Positions 1 to 7,868 of a stretch of DNA of 64,000 nt are shown here, in pieces. The notes under the pieces are model-generated. The model ran no database searches. It was not told the DNA's origin and worked only from the letters and a program-made list of their open reading frames with translations. Source of the DNA: Anthropogastromicrobium sp963626545 (GTDB taxonomy: Bacteria > Bacillota > Clostridia > Lachnospirales > Lachnospiraceae); assembly GCA_963626545.1 (NCBI GenBank), contig CAVFYJ010000002.1:28713-92712 (forward strand), in the 5' to 3' direction. Every line of letters starts with the position of its first letter. The stretch's first letter is position 1. Position numbers and translations under genes: made by a program.

Positions 1-726
1 ATTGATCAAGAGTTCTTTTTGGAAATGTATCATCCGTTGCCGGTGAAGGCAACGATTGCACCAAACTGTTTGGAACAAATGGCGGAGAGTGTCATTTATT
101 TGCTAGAAAAAGGATTTCAGGTTGATGCAACTCTGGCAATGGGGGATATTGATTGGTCGGATTCAAAAAATGTTGATGTTCTTATTAGAGAATTGGATAA
201 ACTCATAAAATATTATGGTGAGCATCCAGAAACAGAAGTAATAAGAATGCTTAATATACCGTTTGAGGCATTATTATTGGAAAAAAAGGAAAATGCAAGG
301 TATTGTGGAGCAGGCCTTAGAATTCATTGCTACACAGGAACAGATGATTATTGGACACCTTGTCAAGGATTTTCGAAAATAACGGTAGGACAAGACGTCT
401 CTTTACAATATGCAGGAGAAACTTTTGAGAACTATATTGAACCGGAGTCAGTATGTAAAAGGTGTCCTTTGAATAATGTCTGTTCAAGATGCTGGGGAAC
501 AAATTTGGCAGCGACTGGTTCCATTCATAAACCAGATCCTTGGCTGTGTGTGATTAATCGTATTATGCTTCAGGCTGGAAGTAAAATTCGTTACGATAAA
601 ATAATGAAAAAGCCAAAGGAGGAGTGGGGAGAAGCAGAATATCAGATTTTAAAATGTATATCAATTATTATGGATGTAGCAGAAAATTCAGATATTGAGT
701 ATCTGTCAGATTCGATTGGCAAATAG
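1..726 (+). CDS. Radical SAM/SPASM protein, C-terminal part
   Basis: The reading frame is already open at base 1, so the gene starts upstream of the window; the TTG at 19 is probably internal. The visible 241 residues carry a SPASM-type auxiliary cluster-binding region: a YCGAG motif, a Cys in a WTPCQG stretch, then CKRCPLNNVC and CSRCWGTN. This spacing is typical of the C-terminal half of SPASM/twitch radical SAM enzymes, many of which mature ribosomally made peptides. The CxxxCxxC SAM-cluster motif would lie off-window. A short hairpin and a 51-codon peptide gene follow directly, which fits a peptide-maturase role, but that role is inference. Confidence is high for the SPASM assignment and low for the substrate. 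Confidence 0.8.
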   Translation: MDQEFFLEMYHPLPVKATIAPNCLEQMAESVIYLLEKGFQVDATLAMGDIDWSDSKNVDVLIRELDKLIKYYGEHPETEVIRMLNIPFEALLLEKKENARYCGAGLRIHCYTGTDDYWTPCQGFSKITVGQDVSLQYAGETFENYIEPESVCKRCPLNNVCSRCWGTNLAATGSIHKPDPWLCVINRIMLQAGSKIRYDKIMKKPKEEWGEAEYQILKCISIIMDVAENSDIEYLSDSIGK

Positions 727-765
727 TGTTAATTGGTTTTACAAATAAAGAATTTAAATGTTTTC

Positions 766-784
766 GCAAAATGTTTCATTTTGC
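766..784 (+). promoter_or_regulatory. Short perfect hairpin between maturase and peptide gene
   Basis: GCAAAATG, a 3-base loop, then CATTTTGC form a perfect 8-bp stem 30 bases before the peptide start. A T-rich tract follows only after about ten bases, so it looks more like an RNA-processing or partial-attenuation element than a strong terminator. Such a site could let the downstream peptide be expressed at a different level from the enzyme. Confidence 0.45.
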
Positions 785-813
785 AGTGAGTGATTTTTTA
801 GGAGGAAAGAAAA

Positions 814-969
814 ATGTATGATTTTATAAAAAAATTACAGAGTCAAACTTACTCGTCCAAAGAAGCTGCTAATAATCAGATAACAAGAGAAAAAACAAAT
901 GGAGCAGGAAAGAAGGCAAGCAATAGTGATCAAAAGATTAGGACTCGTGACAACGGTCGTTGTCGATAG
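814..969 (+). CDS. Small peptide 1 (possible RiPP precursor)
   Basis: This 51-codon reading frame has a strong AGGAGG ribosome site about eight bases before its ATG. The peptide begins M-Y-D-F-I-K-K, has a polar lysine/asparagine-rich middle, and ends with ASNSD-Q-KIR followed by a short Arg/Cys tail. The peptide at 5242-5502 starts M-F-D-F-K-K-K and ends ASNSD-P-KIR plus a His-rich tail, so the two are clearly related. It lies between a SPASM radical SAM gene and an ATPase gene whose ribosome site overlaps its stop codon. A modified-peptide precursor is the natural guess; a small regulatory subunit is the alternative. Confidence 0.6.
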   Translation: MYDFIKKLQSQTYSSKEAANNQITREKTNGAGKKASNSDQKIRTRDNGRCR

Positions 970-978
970 GAGTGCATT

Positions 979-2292
979 ATGCCGATCAACAGAAGAGTAA
1001 TAGAGGGAAGCAGTGTTTCGCAAAATCCACTGCCTCCTCAAAATTCAAATCCGAAGGTGACACTTCAAGGGGAATTTCGAAAGCAAAGAGGAAAATTCTC
1101 ACTTGATGAAAATATATTAAGTAAGCATACCTTGTTTGTGGGTGGTACTGGATGTGGAAAAACAACATTATTTTATCATTTTGTAAAGCAATTGCGACAG
1201 ACGTTGACAAATGATGATGTAATGGTCATTTTTGATAGTAAGGGGGATTTTCATTCAAAGTTTTTCAGGCAGGGAGACTTTATAATAGGAAATTCTTCTC
1301 AATATCAAAAAGAGTCACAGCGCTGGAATATATTCAAGGAGATATTGGCAGATGGATGGAATGAGAGTGTATATGGATTAAATATTCAGGAAATATGTCG
1401 TTCACTTTTTGAAGAAAAAGTAAAACAGAATTCCTCAAATGCATTTTTTCCCAATGCGGCGAGAGATCTGCTATCATCAATTATAGAGTGTCTCATTCGG
1501 GCTGGGGCACGAGATCGCGATACTAGACAAGCTATGTTTTTTAATGATGAACTGAGAAAATTACTAGATGGATGTGACATCGATGAGATTTTGGATATCT
1601 TAAAGGATTACCCAGACATGAGAGGTGTTATGTCATATATCCAAGATCAAGGCAGTCAGGCAATGGGTGTTTTAGCGGAGATGTTTTCGGTTGTCAGAGA
1701 TTTATTTATTGGTATTTTTTCGGACAAAGGATATTTCTCTATGAGGCAATTTGTTCGAAATAAAGGTGGAAAGGTATTGTTTATCGAATATGATTTGTCG
1801 ATTGGTTCTGTATTGACACCAATTTATCGGTTGCTATTTGATCTAGCTCTCAAAGAAGCATTAGGAAGAAGTTCGGCTCAAAAAGGAAATGTGTATTTGA
1901 TTTGTGATGAATTTAAATTAATTCCGCATTTACAGCACATAGAGGATGGTGTCAATTTTGGACGAAGTCTTGGGGTGAAGATCTTTGCAGGACTACAGAG
2001 TATTGAGCAGCTTTATGAAATTTACGGAGAAAGTCGTGGAAAAAACATTGCGGCTGGTTTTTCCTCAATCTTTGCATTTAAAGCAAATGATGTTACAACG
2101 AGACGGTATCTTTCAGACTTGTATGGAAGCAATTACACGATCGAACAGTTTATGATGAATAACCGTTACGAGGAGGAAAAAAGAATTGGTCGAGTGATTG
2201 AAGACTGGGATATGTCAAGATTACAGGTTGGTGAAGCGATAGTTTGTCTGCCATTTACAGAACCCTTTCAATTCAGATTTGATCCATACTAA
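979..2292 (+). CDS. VirD4/TraG-like P-loop ATPase
   Basis: A 437-residue protein of the HerA/FtsK/VirD4 superfamily. Walker A is GGTGCGKTT at residues 55-63, a strand with IFDSKGDF follows about 25 residues later, and the Walker B-like strand LICDEFKLIP lies in the C-terminal half. The region FGRSLGVKIFAGLQSIEQL matches the helix after Walker B in conjugative coupling proteins. No N-terminal membrane segment is visible, unlike classical VirD4. The start overlaps the preceding peptide's stop region (TAGGAG serves as ribosome site), implying coupled translation. Such ATPases pump DNA or protein through a ring; the substrate here is unknown. A second, degenerate relative lies at 3738-5072. Confidence 0.82.
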   Translation: MPINRRVIEGSSVSQNPLPPQNSNPKVTLQGEFRKQRGKFSLDENILSKHTLFVGGTGCGKTTLFYHFVKQLRQTLTNDDVMVIFDSKGDFHSKFFRQGDFIIGNSSQYQKESQRWNIFKEILADGWNESVYGLNIQEICRSLFEEKVKQNSSNAFFPNAARDLLSSIIECLIRAGARDRDTRQAMFFNDELRKLLDGCDIDEILDILKDYPDMRGVMSYIQDQGSQAMGVLAEMFSVVRDLFIGIFSDKGYFSMRQFVRNKGGKVLFIEYDLSIGSVLTPIYRLLFDLALKEALGRSSAQKGNVYLICDEFKLIPHLQHIEDGVNFGRSLGVKIFAGLQSIEQLYEIYGESRGKNIAAGFSSIFAFKANDVTTRRYLSDLYGSNYTIEQFMMNNRYEEEKRIGRVIEDWDMSRLQVGEAIVCLPFTEPFQFRFDPY

Positions 2293-2314
2293 GCACAAAA
2301 GAAGGGAGGATATT

Positions 2315-3304
2315 ATGTGCGAGGAATTTTATCGGACACACTTGCCCAAAATACAACAGCACCTATATAAAGTAATATACCATGAGCTACTGCGATGTAA
2401 TAAACAAATTTCTGTTTGTGGTTCATTGGAGACTATAAAAAGTATTTATGAGGCTGTGTTAGATGATCATCCGGAATTATTCTTCGTGGATACATCAAGA
2501 GTCACATTTTCTTATGGAACATATTTCTGTATAATCACCGTTAGATATGTGTATTCAAAAGAACAAATACAGAAAATAAATACAGTAATACAGCAAGGGA
2601 TTGACGGTGTTGCACAAAAGGCATGTAGGGAAAATAGCACAGCTGTAATGGTTATAAAATATATTCATGATTATATAATCAGAACGGTGCGTTATGATAT
2701 GGAATCGTTTGAACGAGGAGTAACACAGATTGAAAACCAAAATATTGTTGGTGTATTTTTAAATCATAAGGCAGTATGTGAAGGTATTGCAAAAAGTGTA
2801 CAGCTTCTCTTAAACAGGTGTGGGATTTTGTGCAGCCTTGTAAAGGGAAAGTTAGTGACAACTTTGAGAAAATCTGATCACGCATGGAACATCGTGAACA
2901 TAGACGGAAAATGGTATCATTTGGATGTTACGTTGGATATCGGAATGTCACAACAAAATCCATTGTATATTGGATATGATTATTTCAATCTAGATGATAA
3001 AACGATAAAAAGGGATCACGATGAGTATCAGCTTCCGGTAAAATGTGAAGGTTATCAGTATAATTATTTTCATATAGCCAAAGCAGCGATTGACGACATC
3101 ATGTATCTGGAACGCTATTTGGGCGTAGGAATAGATCGAAAGTATAAACGCCTGTACTTTCAAGTTCAGTCGGATGGAATACGAGAAGAAATAGTAGAAC
3201 AGATGATTCAAAAGAAATTATCCAACACGACGGCATATGGCAGTGTGCGTTGGACAATTCGAAAGAATGAATATCAAAAGATTTATGAAATTCGATTGGA
3301 GTGA
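2315..3304 (+). CDS. Transglutaminase-fold cysteine protein
   Basis: The start at 2315 is preferred over an upstream in-frame codon at 2279 because GGGAGGA lies seven bases before it. The 329-residue protein has the papain-like transglutaminase triad: Cys155 in KAVCEGIAKS, His189 in DHAWNIV and Asp204 in WYHLDVTLD, with the usual spacing. Family members are peptidases, amidases or cross-linkers. There is no signal peptide or membrane helix, so it should act in the cytoplasm. Its position between two VirD4-like genes and near two peptide genes suggests peptide or protein processing, which is inference. The C-terminal 100 residues have no recognised domain. Confidence 0.72.
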   Translation: MCEEFYRTHLPKIQQHLYKVIYHELLRCNKQISVCGSLETIKSIYEAVLDDHPELFFVDTSRVTFSYGTYFCIITVRYVYSKEQIQKINTVIQQGIDGVAQKACRENSTAVMVIKYIHDYIIRTVRYDMESFERGVTQIENQNIVGVFLNHKAVCEGIAKSVQLLLNRCGILCSLVKGKLVTTLRKSDHAWNIVNIDGKWYHLDVTLDIGMSQQNPLYIGYDYFNLDDKTIKRDHDEYQLPVKCEGYQYNYFHIAKAAIDDIMYLERYLGVGIDRKYKRLYFQVQSDGIREEIVEQMIQKKLSNTTAYGSVRWTIRKNEYQKIYEIRLE

Positions 3305-3308
3305 TTGT

Positions 3309-3716
3309 ATGAATGAGCATTGGGGAGAAAAGTGGAAACTGGAACGTTATCTGCAGACAATTCGGTTGGATTATGATGAGGATATCTGGGAAGAAATTCG
3401 ACAATATTGTTGGAAGCTTTTTTCAAAAAAGTCGGTTACTCAGGAGGAGTTGCATTTACTAGTAAGTTTGCTTAGTAGAAAATCGAAAAGAAAAATGGTG
3501 GCAGAACCAACCGAATGGGAAGATCAGATTTTAGATAATCAAGATAATACTGTTCAGAAAGATTGTTGGAAGTACGAGGAAGAAGATACCATGATTCGAA
3601 AAATAATGTTGGGCAGAGTTCAGTTTGAACTTTATCTTCTATTTGAAGGCTTTTTGCCGGAGAGAGAATGTAATGTTCGAAAAAATAAAAAAGAACGCTC
3701 ATGGAGCCGAATATAA
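3309..3716 (+). CDS. Uncharacterised small acidic protein
   Basis: A 135-residue protein starting four bases after the preceding stop, so co-translated with the transglutaminase-fold gene. In-frame starts further upstream (3276 or 3285) are possible but would overlap that gene. The sequence is helical in character, rich in Trp, Glu, Lys and Leu, and ends in a very basic tail. No membrane segment or catalytic motif is visible and I do not recognise a family. It could be a partner of the ATPases on either side. Confidence 0.55.
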   Translation: MNEHWGEKWKLERYLQTIRLDYDEDIWEEIRQYCWKLFSKKSVTQEELHLLVSLLSRKSKRKMVAEPTEWEDQILDNQDNTVQKDCWKYEEEDTMIRKIMLGRVQFELYLLFEGFLPERECNVRKNKKERSWSRI

Positions 3717-3737
3717 ACGTATAGAGGAGGGATTGAT

Positions 3738-5072
3738 ATGCTTCGATTAATTTTTATGTTGATTGTTCAACTGTTGAATCTATTTTTTGCGTTGCTGCGG
3801 GGAATATGGAACGGGACATGTGGACTGATTAATCTTTTGACTGGAAATACGGTAGAGGGAAGAAATCAAAGAAGAAAAGGAATTAAAGAATATCAACCTT
3901 CTGAAATTGGTGGTTTCTTTCAGGAAAATGATGATTTGGATAATATGATTATTTCAGGTGGAACAAAAGAAAAGCGAGTAGAAGCAATGGAAGCATATAT
4001 TAATTTGAGCTGCTATTGTGATAGTGCAGTATTGATTCTCCACGCAAATGATTATGAACTGGAAAAGACAATTGAGCAAAAATACGGAGGCACAGGACGG
4101 CTTGTTATCATCAATGGAAAAAATCCATGTTTTGACCCATTTTATGGATTGAGTTCGAAAGAGATTGGCCAGTTGATAAAAGAGTCAGCTGATAAGGATG
4201 ATGACATGAGGGCAAATGTATTAACATATTTGGATGGTTTGACTGAGTATCTTTATGCAAAGAAAGTAAAGCCAAGTTATGAACTGTTTCAGACATGTCC
4301 ATACATGGCACTATATCAGAAAACAGATGATTTAGTTGCAAGACAAGTGATTACATTAGATCAGGGAGATCGCATTAAATCAAAGCTTATGGCAGGACAG
4401 TCGGAATATTATAAGCTGGAATCTTATTTTTCAACGTTAGACAGTCAGATGGGAGATATTGCTTACAGAAGAGGCTATGGAAACTCTCCTATTAATCTAA
4501 GTGATGAGATGAAGAATAAAAAGATTGTATTGATTAATGTGGGAATGGATAGTAATCGTCTGCTGCTTGATCTGATTCTTGCTAGAATGAAACAATTAAA
4601 TGGACAGCGAATTGCATTTGCTTGTATTATAGATGAGCTTTCTGTTTCTGATAATCCGAAACTAGAGAATTGGTTAAAAGGTGCTTCTGATACTTGCAAG
4701 CGAGTGATAAGTGCAACCGATGTATATGCAATGTGTAGTGCAGATGAAAGGCTATTTAATGCATTACTGGGAAATAGCAGAAATAATGTAATATTTAAAC
4801 ATACATCTGCATCAAGTGCAAAAAAATGGTCAGAAGCGATCGGATATTATGAAAAAGAAGAAGTGTCAACAAATGTAAGTCATGGAAAGAATTATTCACC
4901 ATATTCACTCTTCCCAGGTAGCAGTACAAGCAGCGGAAGCAGTATTTCGATGAAGCAGGAGTATATTGTAAAACCGGAAGAGATCCTTAGAATGGACAAC
5001 AATGAAGTTTATATCTATAAAGGTGCTACAAGTGAGCTGATACATACAAGGCTGGTAAAGCGTATTAATTAG
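3738..5072 (+). CDS. VirD4-like protein with degenerate P-loop
   Basis: A 444-residue protein with one hydrophobic N-terminal segment (about residues 1-36) and a VirD4/TraG-type core. The P-loop position reads SGGTKEKR (residues 73-80), lacking the GK[ST] needed to bind ATP phosphates. Later landmarks persist: a KIVLINVGMDS strand, a Walker B-like IIDELSV, and the ISATDVYAMC / FKHTSASSAKKW region typical of coupling-protein C-termini. It is probably an inactive partner or membrane anchor for the ATPase at 979-2292. A Ser/Gly-rich linker (GSSTSSGSSIS) lies near residue 395. A terminator follows, ending the first transcription unit. Confidence 0.7.
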   Translation: MLRLIFMLIVQLLNLFFALLRGIWNGTCGLINLLTGNTVEGRNQRRKGIKEYQPSEIGGFFQENDDLDNMIISGGTKEKRVEAMEAYINLSCYCDSAVLILHANDYELEKTIEQKYGGTGRLVIINGKNPCFDPFYGLSSKEIGQLIKESADKDDDMRANVLTYLDGLTEYLYAKKVKPSYELFQTCPYMALYQKTDDLVARQVITLDQGDRIKSKLMAGQSEYYKLESYFSTLDSQMGDIAYRRGYGNSPINLSDEMKNKKIVLINVGMDSNRLLLDLILARMKQLNGQRIAFACIIDELSVSDNPKLENWLKGASDTCKRVISATDVYAMCSADERLFNALLGNSRNNVIFKHTSASSAKKWSEAIGYYEKEEVSTNVSHGKNYSPYSLFPGSSTSSGSSISMKQEYIVKPEEILRMDNNEVYIYKGATSELIHTRLVKRIN

Positions 5073-5080
5073 TTTATTTT

Positions 5081-5119
5081 AAAGAGTTCAATCATTTTAT
5101 TATGAGAGAACTCTTTTTG
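5081..5119 (+). terminator. Rho-independent terminator
   Basis: AAAGAGTTC pairs perfectly with GAACTCTTT across a short loop, followed by a T tract. It lies just after the degenerate VirD4-like gene and separates the two halves of the accessory cluster. Confidence 0.85.
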
Positions 5120-5174
5120 TTTGCAGTTTTATAGAAAACAGCAAAATCGGAATTATCCAAAAAGATAAAATAAA

Positions 5175-5203
5175 TTGACATGGTTTGCAAATATAGTTAT
5201 ACT
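5175..5203 (+). promoter_or_regulatory. Strong sigma-A type promoter
   Basis: TTGACA (5175-5180), a 17-base spacer and TATACT (5198-5203) form a near-consensus promoter 39 bases before the second peptide gene. It would drive the peptide and the kinase/vWA/PP2C block. Confidence 0.85.
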
Positions 5204-5241
5204 ATAGTCAAGTAGAAATTATTCTTTAAAGGAGGAAAAGT

Positions 5242-5502
5242 ATGTTTGACTTTAAAAAAAAAAGAGAAGAATTAAGCCAGAAGGCTACACAGAAAAATAC
5301 ACAAACAAAAAGTAATAGTGTTCAAAATGAAAATAGTCAAGGAGGATCTATAGGAAATAGTTTAAAGAAATGGGTCAACTCGTCAGAAGAGATTGCTGAT
5401 AATGACATAAAAGACAAAACTGAAGCGCAAAAAACAAGCGGTGCCAGTAACAGTGATCCAAAGATTAGAGAGCACAAGCATAGCCATGGGCATGGTTTAT
5501 AG
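5242..5502 (+). CDS. Small peptide 2 (possible RiPP precursor)
   Basis: An 86-residue, highly polar reading frame with an AAAGGAGG ribosome site. It starts M-F-D-F-K-K-K, has a long Asn/Gln/Lys/Ser-rich middle, then ASNSD-P-KIR and a tail of alternating histidines (HKHSHGHG). The start and the ASNSD-x-KIR motif match the 51-residue peptide at 814-969. It has no membrane segment and looks disordered. The His tail could bind metal or be a modification site; both are guesses. It is the first gene of the second transcription unit. Confidence 0.7.
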   Translation: MFDFKKKREELSQKATQKNTQTKSNSVQNENSQGGSIGNSLKKWVNSSEEIADNDIKDKTEAQKTSGASNSDPKIREHKHSHGHGL

Positions 5503-5649
5503 AAGCTTGTTATGGAAGCAAATAGAAGCGTAAGAAAGAGTCAGCTTTTTTGTGTAGCAATAATATTGGATAAGATTTGGCTACAGGGATTATAAGCAGT
5601 TTATGCTTTATAATAAATATTACTTTTGAGTAGAAAGGAATGAGGAGAT

Positions 5650-6936
5650 ATGGCTGAAACAAAGCAAGATCAATTAGCGCCAGGGACTCAGATCGCAACG
5701 AAATCAGGAACGATGGTTACGATCATAAAGTTTCTGGGTGAAGGTGGTCAGGGAGCTGTATATGAAGTTGATTACGGTGGAGTGAAAAAGGCACTAAAAT
5801 GGTATAAGGAGTTAGGAAAGGATCCGGAAGCTTTCCGTAAAAACCTGGAAGAAAACATTGCGCAGGGACCGCCTACGCCGGCCTTTTTATGGCCGGAAGA
5901 TATTACTGTATGGAAGAATGGAACTTATGGGTATGTGATGGAACTTAAGCCAGAAGGTTATTATGAGATAGCAGAGTTTTTAATCGCGAAAGTAAAAGCG
6001 GATTGGAAGCGGCTCGTTGATGCAAGTATGAATATTGTCACTGCCTTTCGTATTTTGCATAACCGAGGATACAGTTATCAGGATTTAAATGATAAAAACT
6101 TTTTCATTAATCCACAGACCGGAGATGTAAAGATTGCAGATAATGATAATGTTGCACCGTTCGGCAAAAATATGGGGATTATGGGAAAACCACGTTATAT
6201 AGCACCAGAAGTTGTGGTGGGCGAGAATTTACCGAATACAGCTAGTGACCGATATTCACTTGCATTAGTGTTGTTTTTACTGTTATTAAGAGGTCATCCA
6301 TTGGATGGAAAAATACCGATAATGACGAATGATGCAGTGGCAAGAAAAATTTATGGTGAGAACCCCGTATTTATTTTTGATCCAACAGATGATTCAAACC
6401 GCCCAAATGAAGAAGTACATAAGGGGGTAATTGAATTGTGGAAATGTCTTCCGCAGTATATGAAAGATTTATTTATCCGTGCGTTTAGTCAGGATTCGCT
6501 TAAGAAAAAGCACCGAGTAGTGGAATTAGAATGGCTTCGTGCATTGACACGCTTTCGAAGTGATATTGTAAGATGCAGTTGTGGAAATGATGTATTCACT
6601 GAGAATGCCAGAGACATTTGTTGTGATAGCTGTGGAAAGAAATTGTCATTTAAAAATAAAATTCATCTTCCGGAATATTCAATTCCGGCAGTGCCGGATA
6701 GTCGAATTTATCGTGTACAGCTAGGAACGGTAAATCCTGAAGATGCATTGAAACCAGTAGGTATTATTATACGTTCAACGGATCCCAATGTTGTATTGCT
6801 TCGTAATTCAAGTGATAGTACATGGAATTGTATCACATCAAAGGGAACAAGTAGAATATTAAGAAAAACAGAAGCAGCACCTGTGAAAGCGGGAATTAAG
6901 ATGAAAGTATATGGTGCGGATATCGAGCTAGAATAG
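5650..6936 (+). CDS. Serine/threonine protein kinase (TerY-P type), zinc ribbon
   Basis: A 428-residue kinase. The glycine loop GEGGQGAVY is at residues 30-38, the ATP lysine is K50 (ALKWY), the catalytic loop is YQDLNDKN (143-150, Asp145 and Asn150 kept, HRD reduced to YQD), and the DFG position reads DND (164-166). After the kinase fold (to about 300) comes a Cys cluster, CSCG...CCDSCG (309-328), a likely zinc ribbon. A beta-rich C-terminal segment of about 90 residues follows; an FHA-like or other phospho-binding role is possible but unproven. It is the first member of a kinase/vWA/PP2C series with spacings of 11-123 bases. Confidence 0.85.
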   Translation: MAETKQDQLAPGTQIATKSGTMVTIIKFLGEGGQGAVYEVDYGGVKKALKWYKELGKDPEAFRKNLEENIAQGPPTPAFLWPEDITVWKNGTYGYVMELKPEGYYEIAEFLIAKVKADWKRLVDASMNIVTAFRILHNRGYSYQDLNDKNFFINPQTGDVKIADNDNVAPFGKNMGIMGKPRYIAPEVVVGENLPNTASDRYSLALVLFLLLLRGHPLDGKIPIMTNDAVARKIYGENPVFIFDPTDDSNRPNEEVHKGVIELWKCLPQYMKDLFIRAFSQDSLKKKHRVVELEWLRALTRFRSDIVRCSCGNDVFTENARDICCDSCGKKLSFKNKIHLPEYSIPAVPDSRIYRVQLGTVNPEDALKPVGIIIRSTDPNVVLLRNSSDSTWNCITSKGTSRILRKTEAAPVKAGIKMKVYGADIELE

Positions 6937-6947
6937 GAGAAAATGAT

Positions 6948-7745
6948 ATGCCAGGAAATGATATTGCAATAACAAGAAAGAAATTAGTAATATTTTATGT
7001 GTTAGATACATCTGGAAGTATGGTCGATGAGGGAAAAATCGGTGCATTAAATGAGGCAATGCGAGAAACGGTAACTGTGCTTCAGGAAATTGCAAGCAAA
7101 AATGCAGATGCTGAAATGCAGATTGCTGTTATGGAGTTTAGCTCAGGAGCACGATGGATAACAGATACACCTACTTTTTTAGAGGATTTTTACTGGGATG
7201 ATTTAACAGCAGGTGGTTTAACCGATATTGGAGATGCATTACATGAATTAAGAACCAAAATGTCTAGAAGCGCTTTTTTACAAAGTGATACTGGATATAT
7301 GGTTCCGATCATTATTTTTATGAGCGATGGCCTTCCAACGGATCCGGGTTCTTGGGAGAAAGAACTTCAAAAACTCACTGATGAAAAAACTGGAAATAAG
7401 TGGTTTAAGCGTAGTACAAAAATTGCATTTGCTCTTGGAAAAGTTGCAGACGTAAATATGTTAAGTAAGATCGTAGGAAATAAAGAAGCAGTTATTCAAA
7501 CAAATGATCTCGAAGATTTTAAGAAAATGATAAAAGTAGTATCAGCAACCTCTTCTCTTTTGAATAGTGTTTCTCAACCTACTGGAGGAGCGGGAACATC
7601 AGGAGTAGATATTGTAAAAAAAGCAACAGGTGAAGAGTCTGATCCGATTCCAGATCCGGATCCAGATCCAATTCCAGAGCCAGAAACGATACCAATAGTT
7701 TCAGGGTCAACTGAAGAGGTGGGAAAAATAGAGCCGGGTTGGTAA
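6948..7745 (+). CDS. TerY-like von Willebrand factor A protein
   Basis: A 265-residue vWA-domain protein with a complete metal-ion-dependent adhesion site: DTSGS (residues 20-24), Thr92 in GGLTDIG and Asp127 in FMSDGLPTD. This pattern and length match TerY-type proteins that occur with a PP2C phosphatase and a kinase in TerY-P triads, where they are thought to scaffold metal-dependent complexes. The C-terminus is a Pro/Asp repeat tail (DPIPDPDPDP type) with no fold. The start at 6948 has AGGAGA seven bases upstream. Confidence 0.85.
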   Translation: MPGNDIAITRKKLVIFYVLDTSGSMVDEGKIGALNEAMRETVTVLQEIASKNADAEMQIAVMEFSSGARWITDTPTFLEDFYWDDLTAGGLTDIGDALHELRTKMSRSAFLQSDTGYMVPIIIFMSDGLPTDPGSWEKELQKLTDEKTGNKWFKRSTKIAFALGKVADVNMLSKIVGNKEAVIQTNDLEDFKKMIKVVSATSSLLNSVSQPTGGAGTSGVDIVKKATGEESDPIPDPDPDPIPEPETIPIVSGSTEEVGKIEPGW

Positions 7746-7761
7746 AACTTAAAATAGCGGC

Positions 7762-7804
7762 GTCTATTGGGAGACGGTTTATCCATTTCCGTCTCCCAAT
7801 AGAC
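7762..7804 (+). promoter_or_regulatory. Perfect 16-bp inverted repeat inside operon
   Basis: GTCTATTGGGAGACGG and its exact complement flank an 11-base loop. The stem is long and GC-rich for this region but has no clean T tract after it. It probably marks an RNA cleavage or stabilisation point, or a partial terminator, between the first vWA gene and the first PP2C gene. Confidence 0.65.
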
Positions 7805-7868
7805 TCTAATATACATTTTGTAAAAATTAAGTTAGAAAAAAGAAAATTAAGAGAGGAGGAAGCTAATT

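Noticed and set aside
979..5072. A conjugative element based on the VirD4-like genes
   Set aside because: No relaxase, VirB4, VirB6 or integrase genes are visible within the window; one could exist upstream.
7650..7700. TonB-like Pro/Asp repeat in the first vWA protein
   Set aside because: It is a short low-complexity tail with no membrane segment or TonB domain, and the organism appears Gram-positive.
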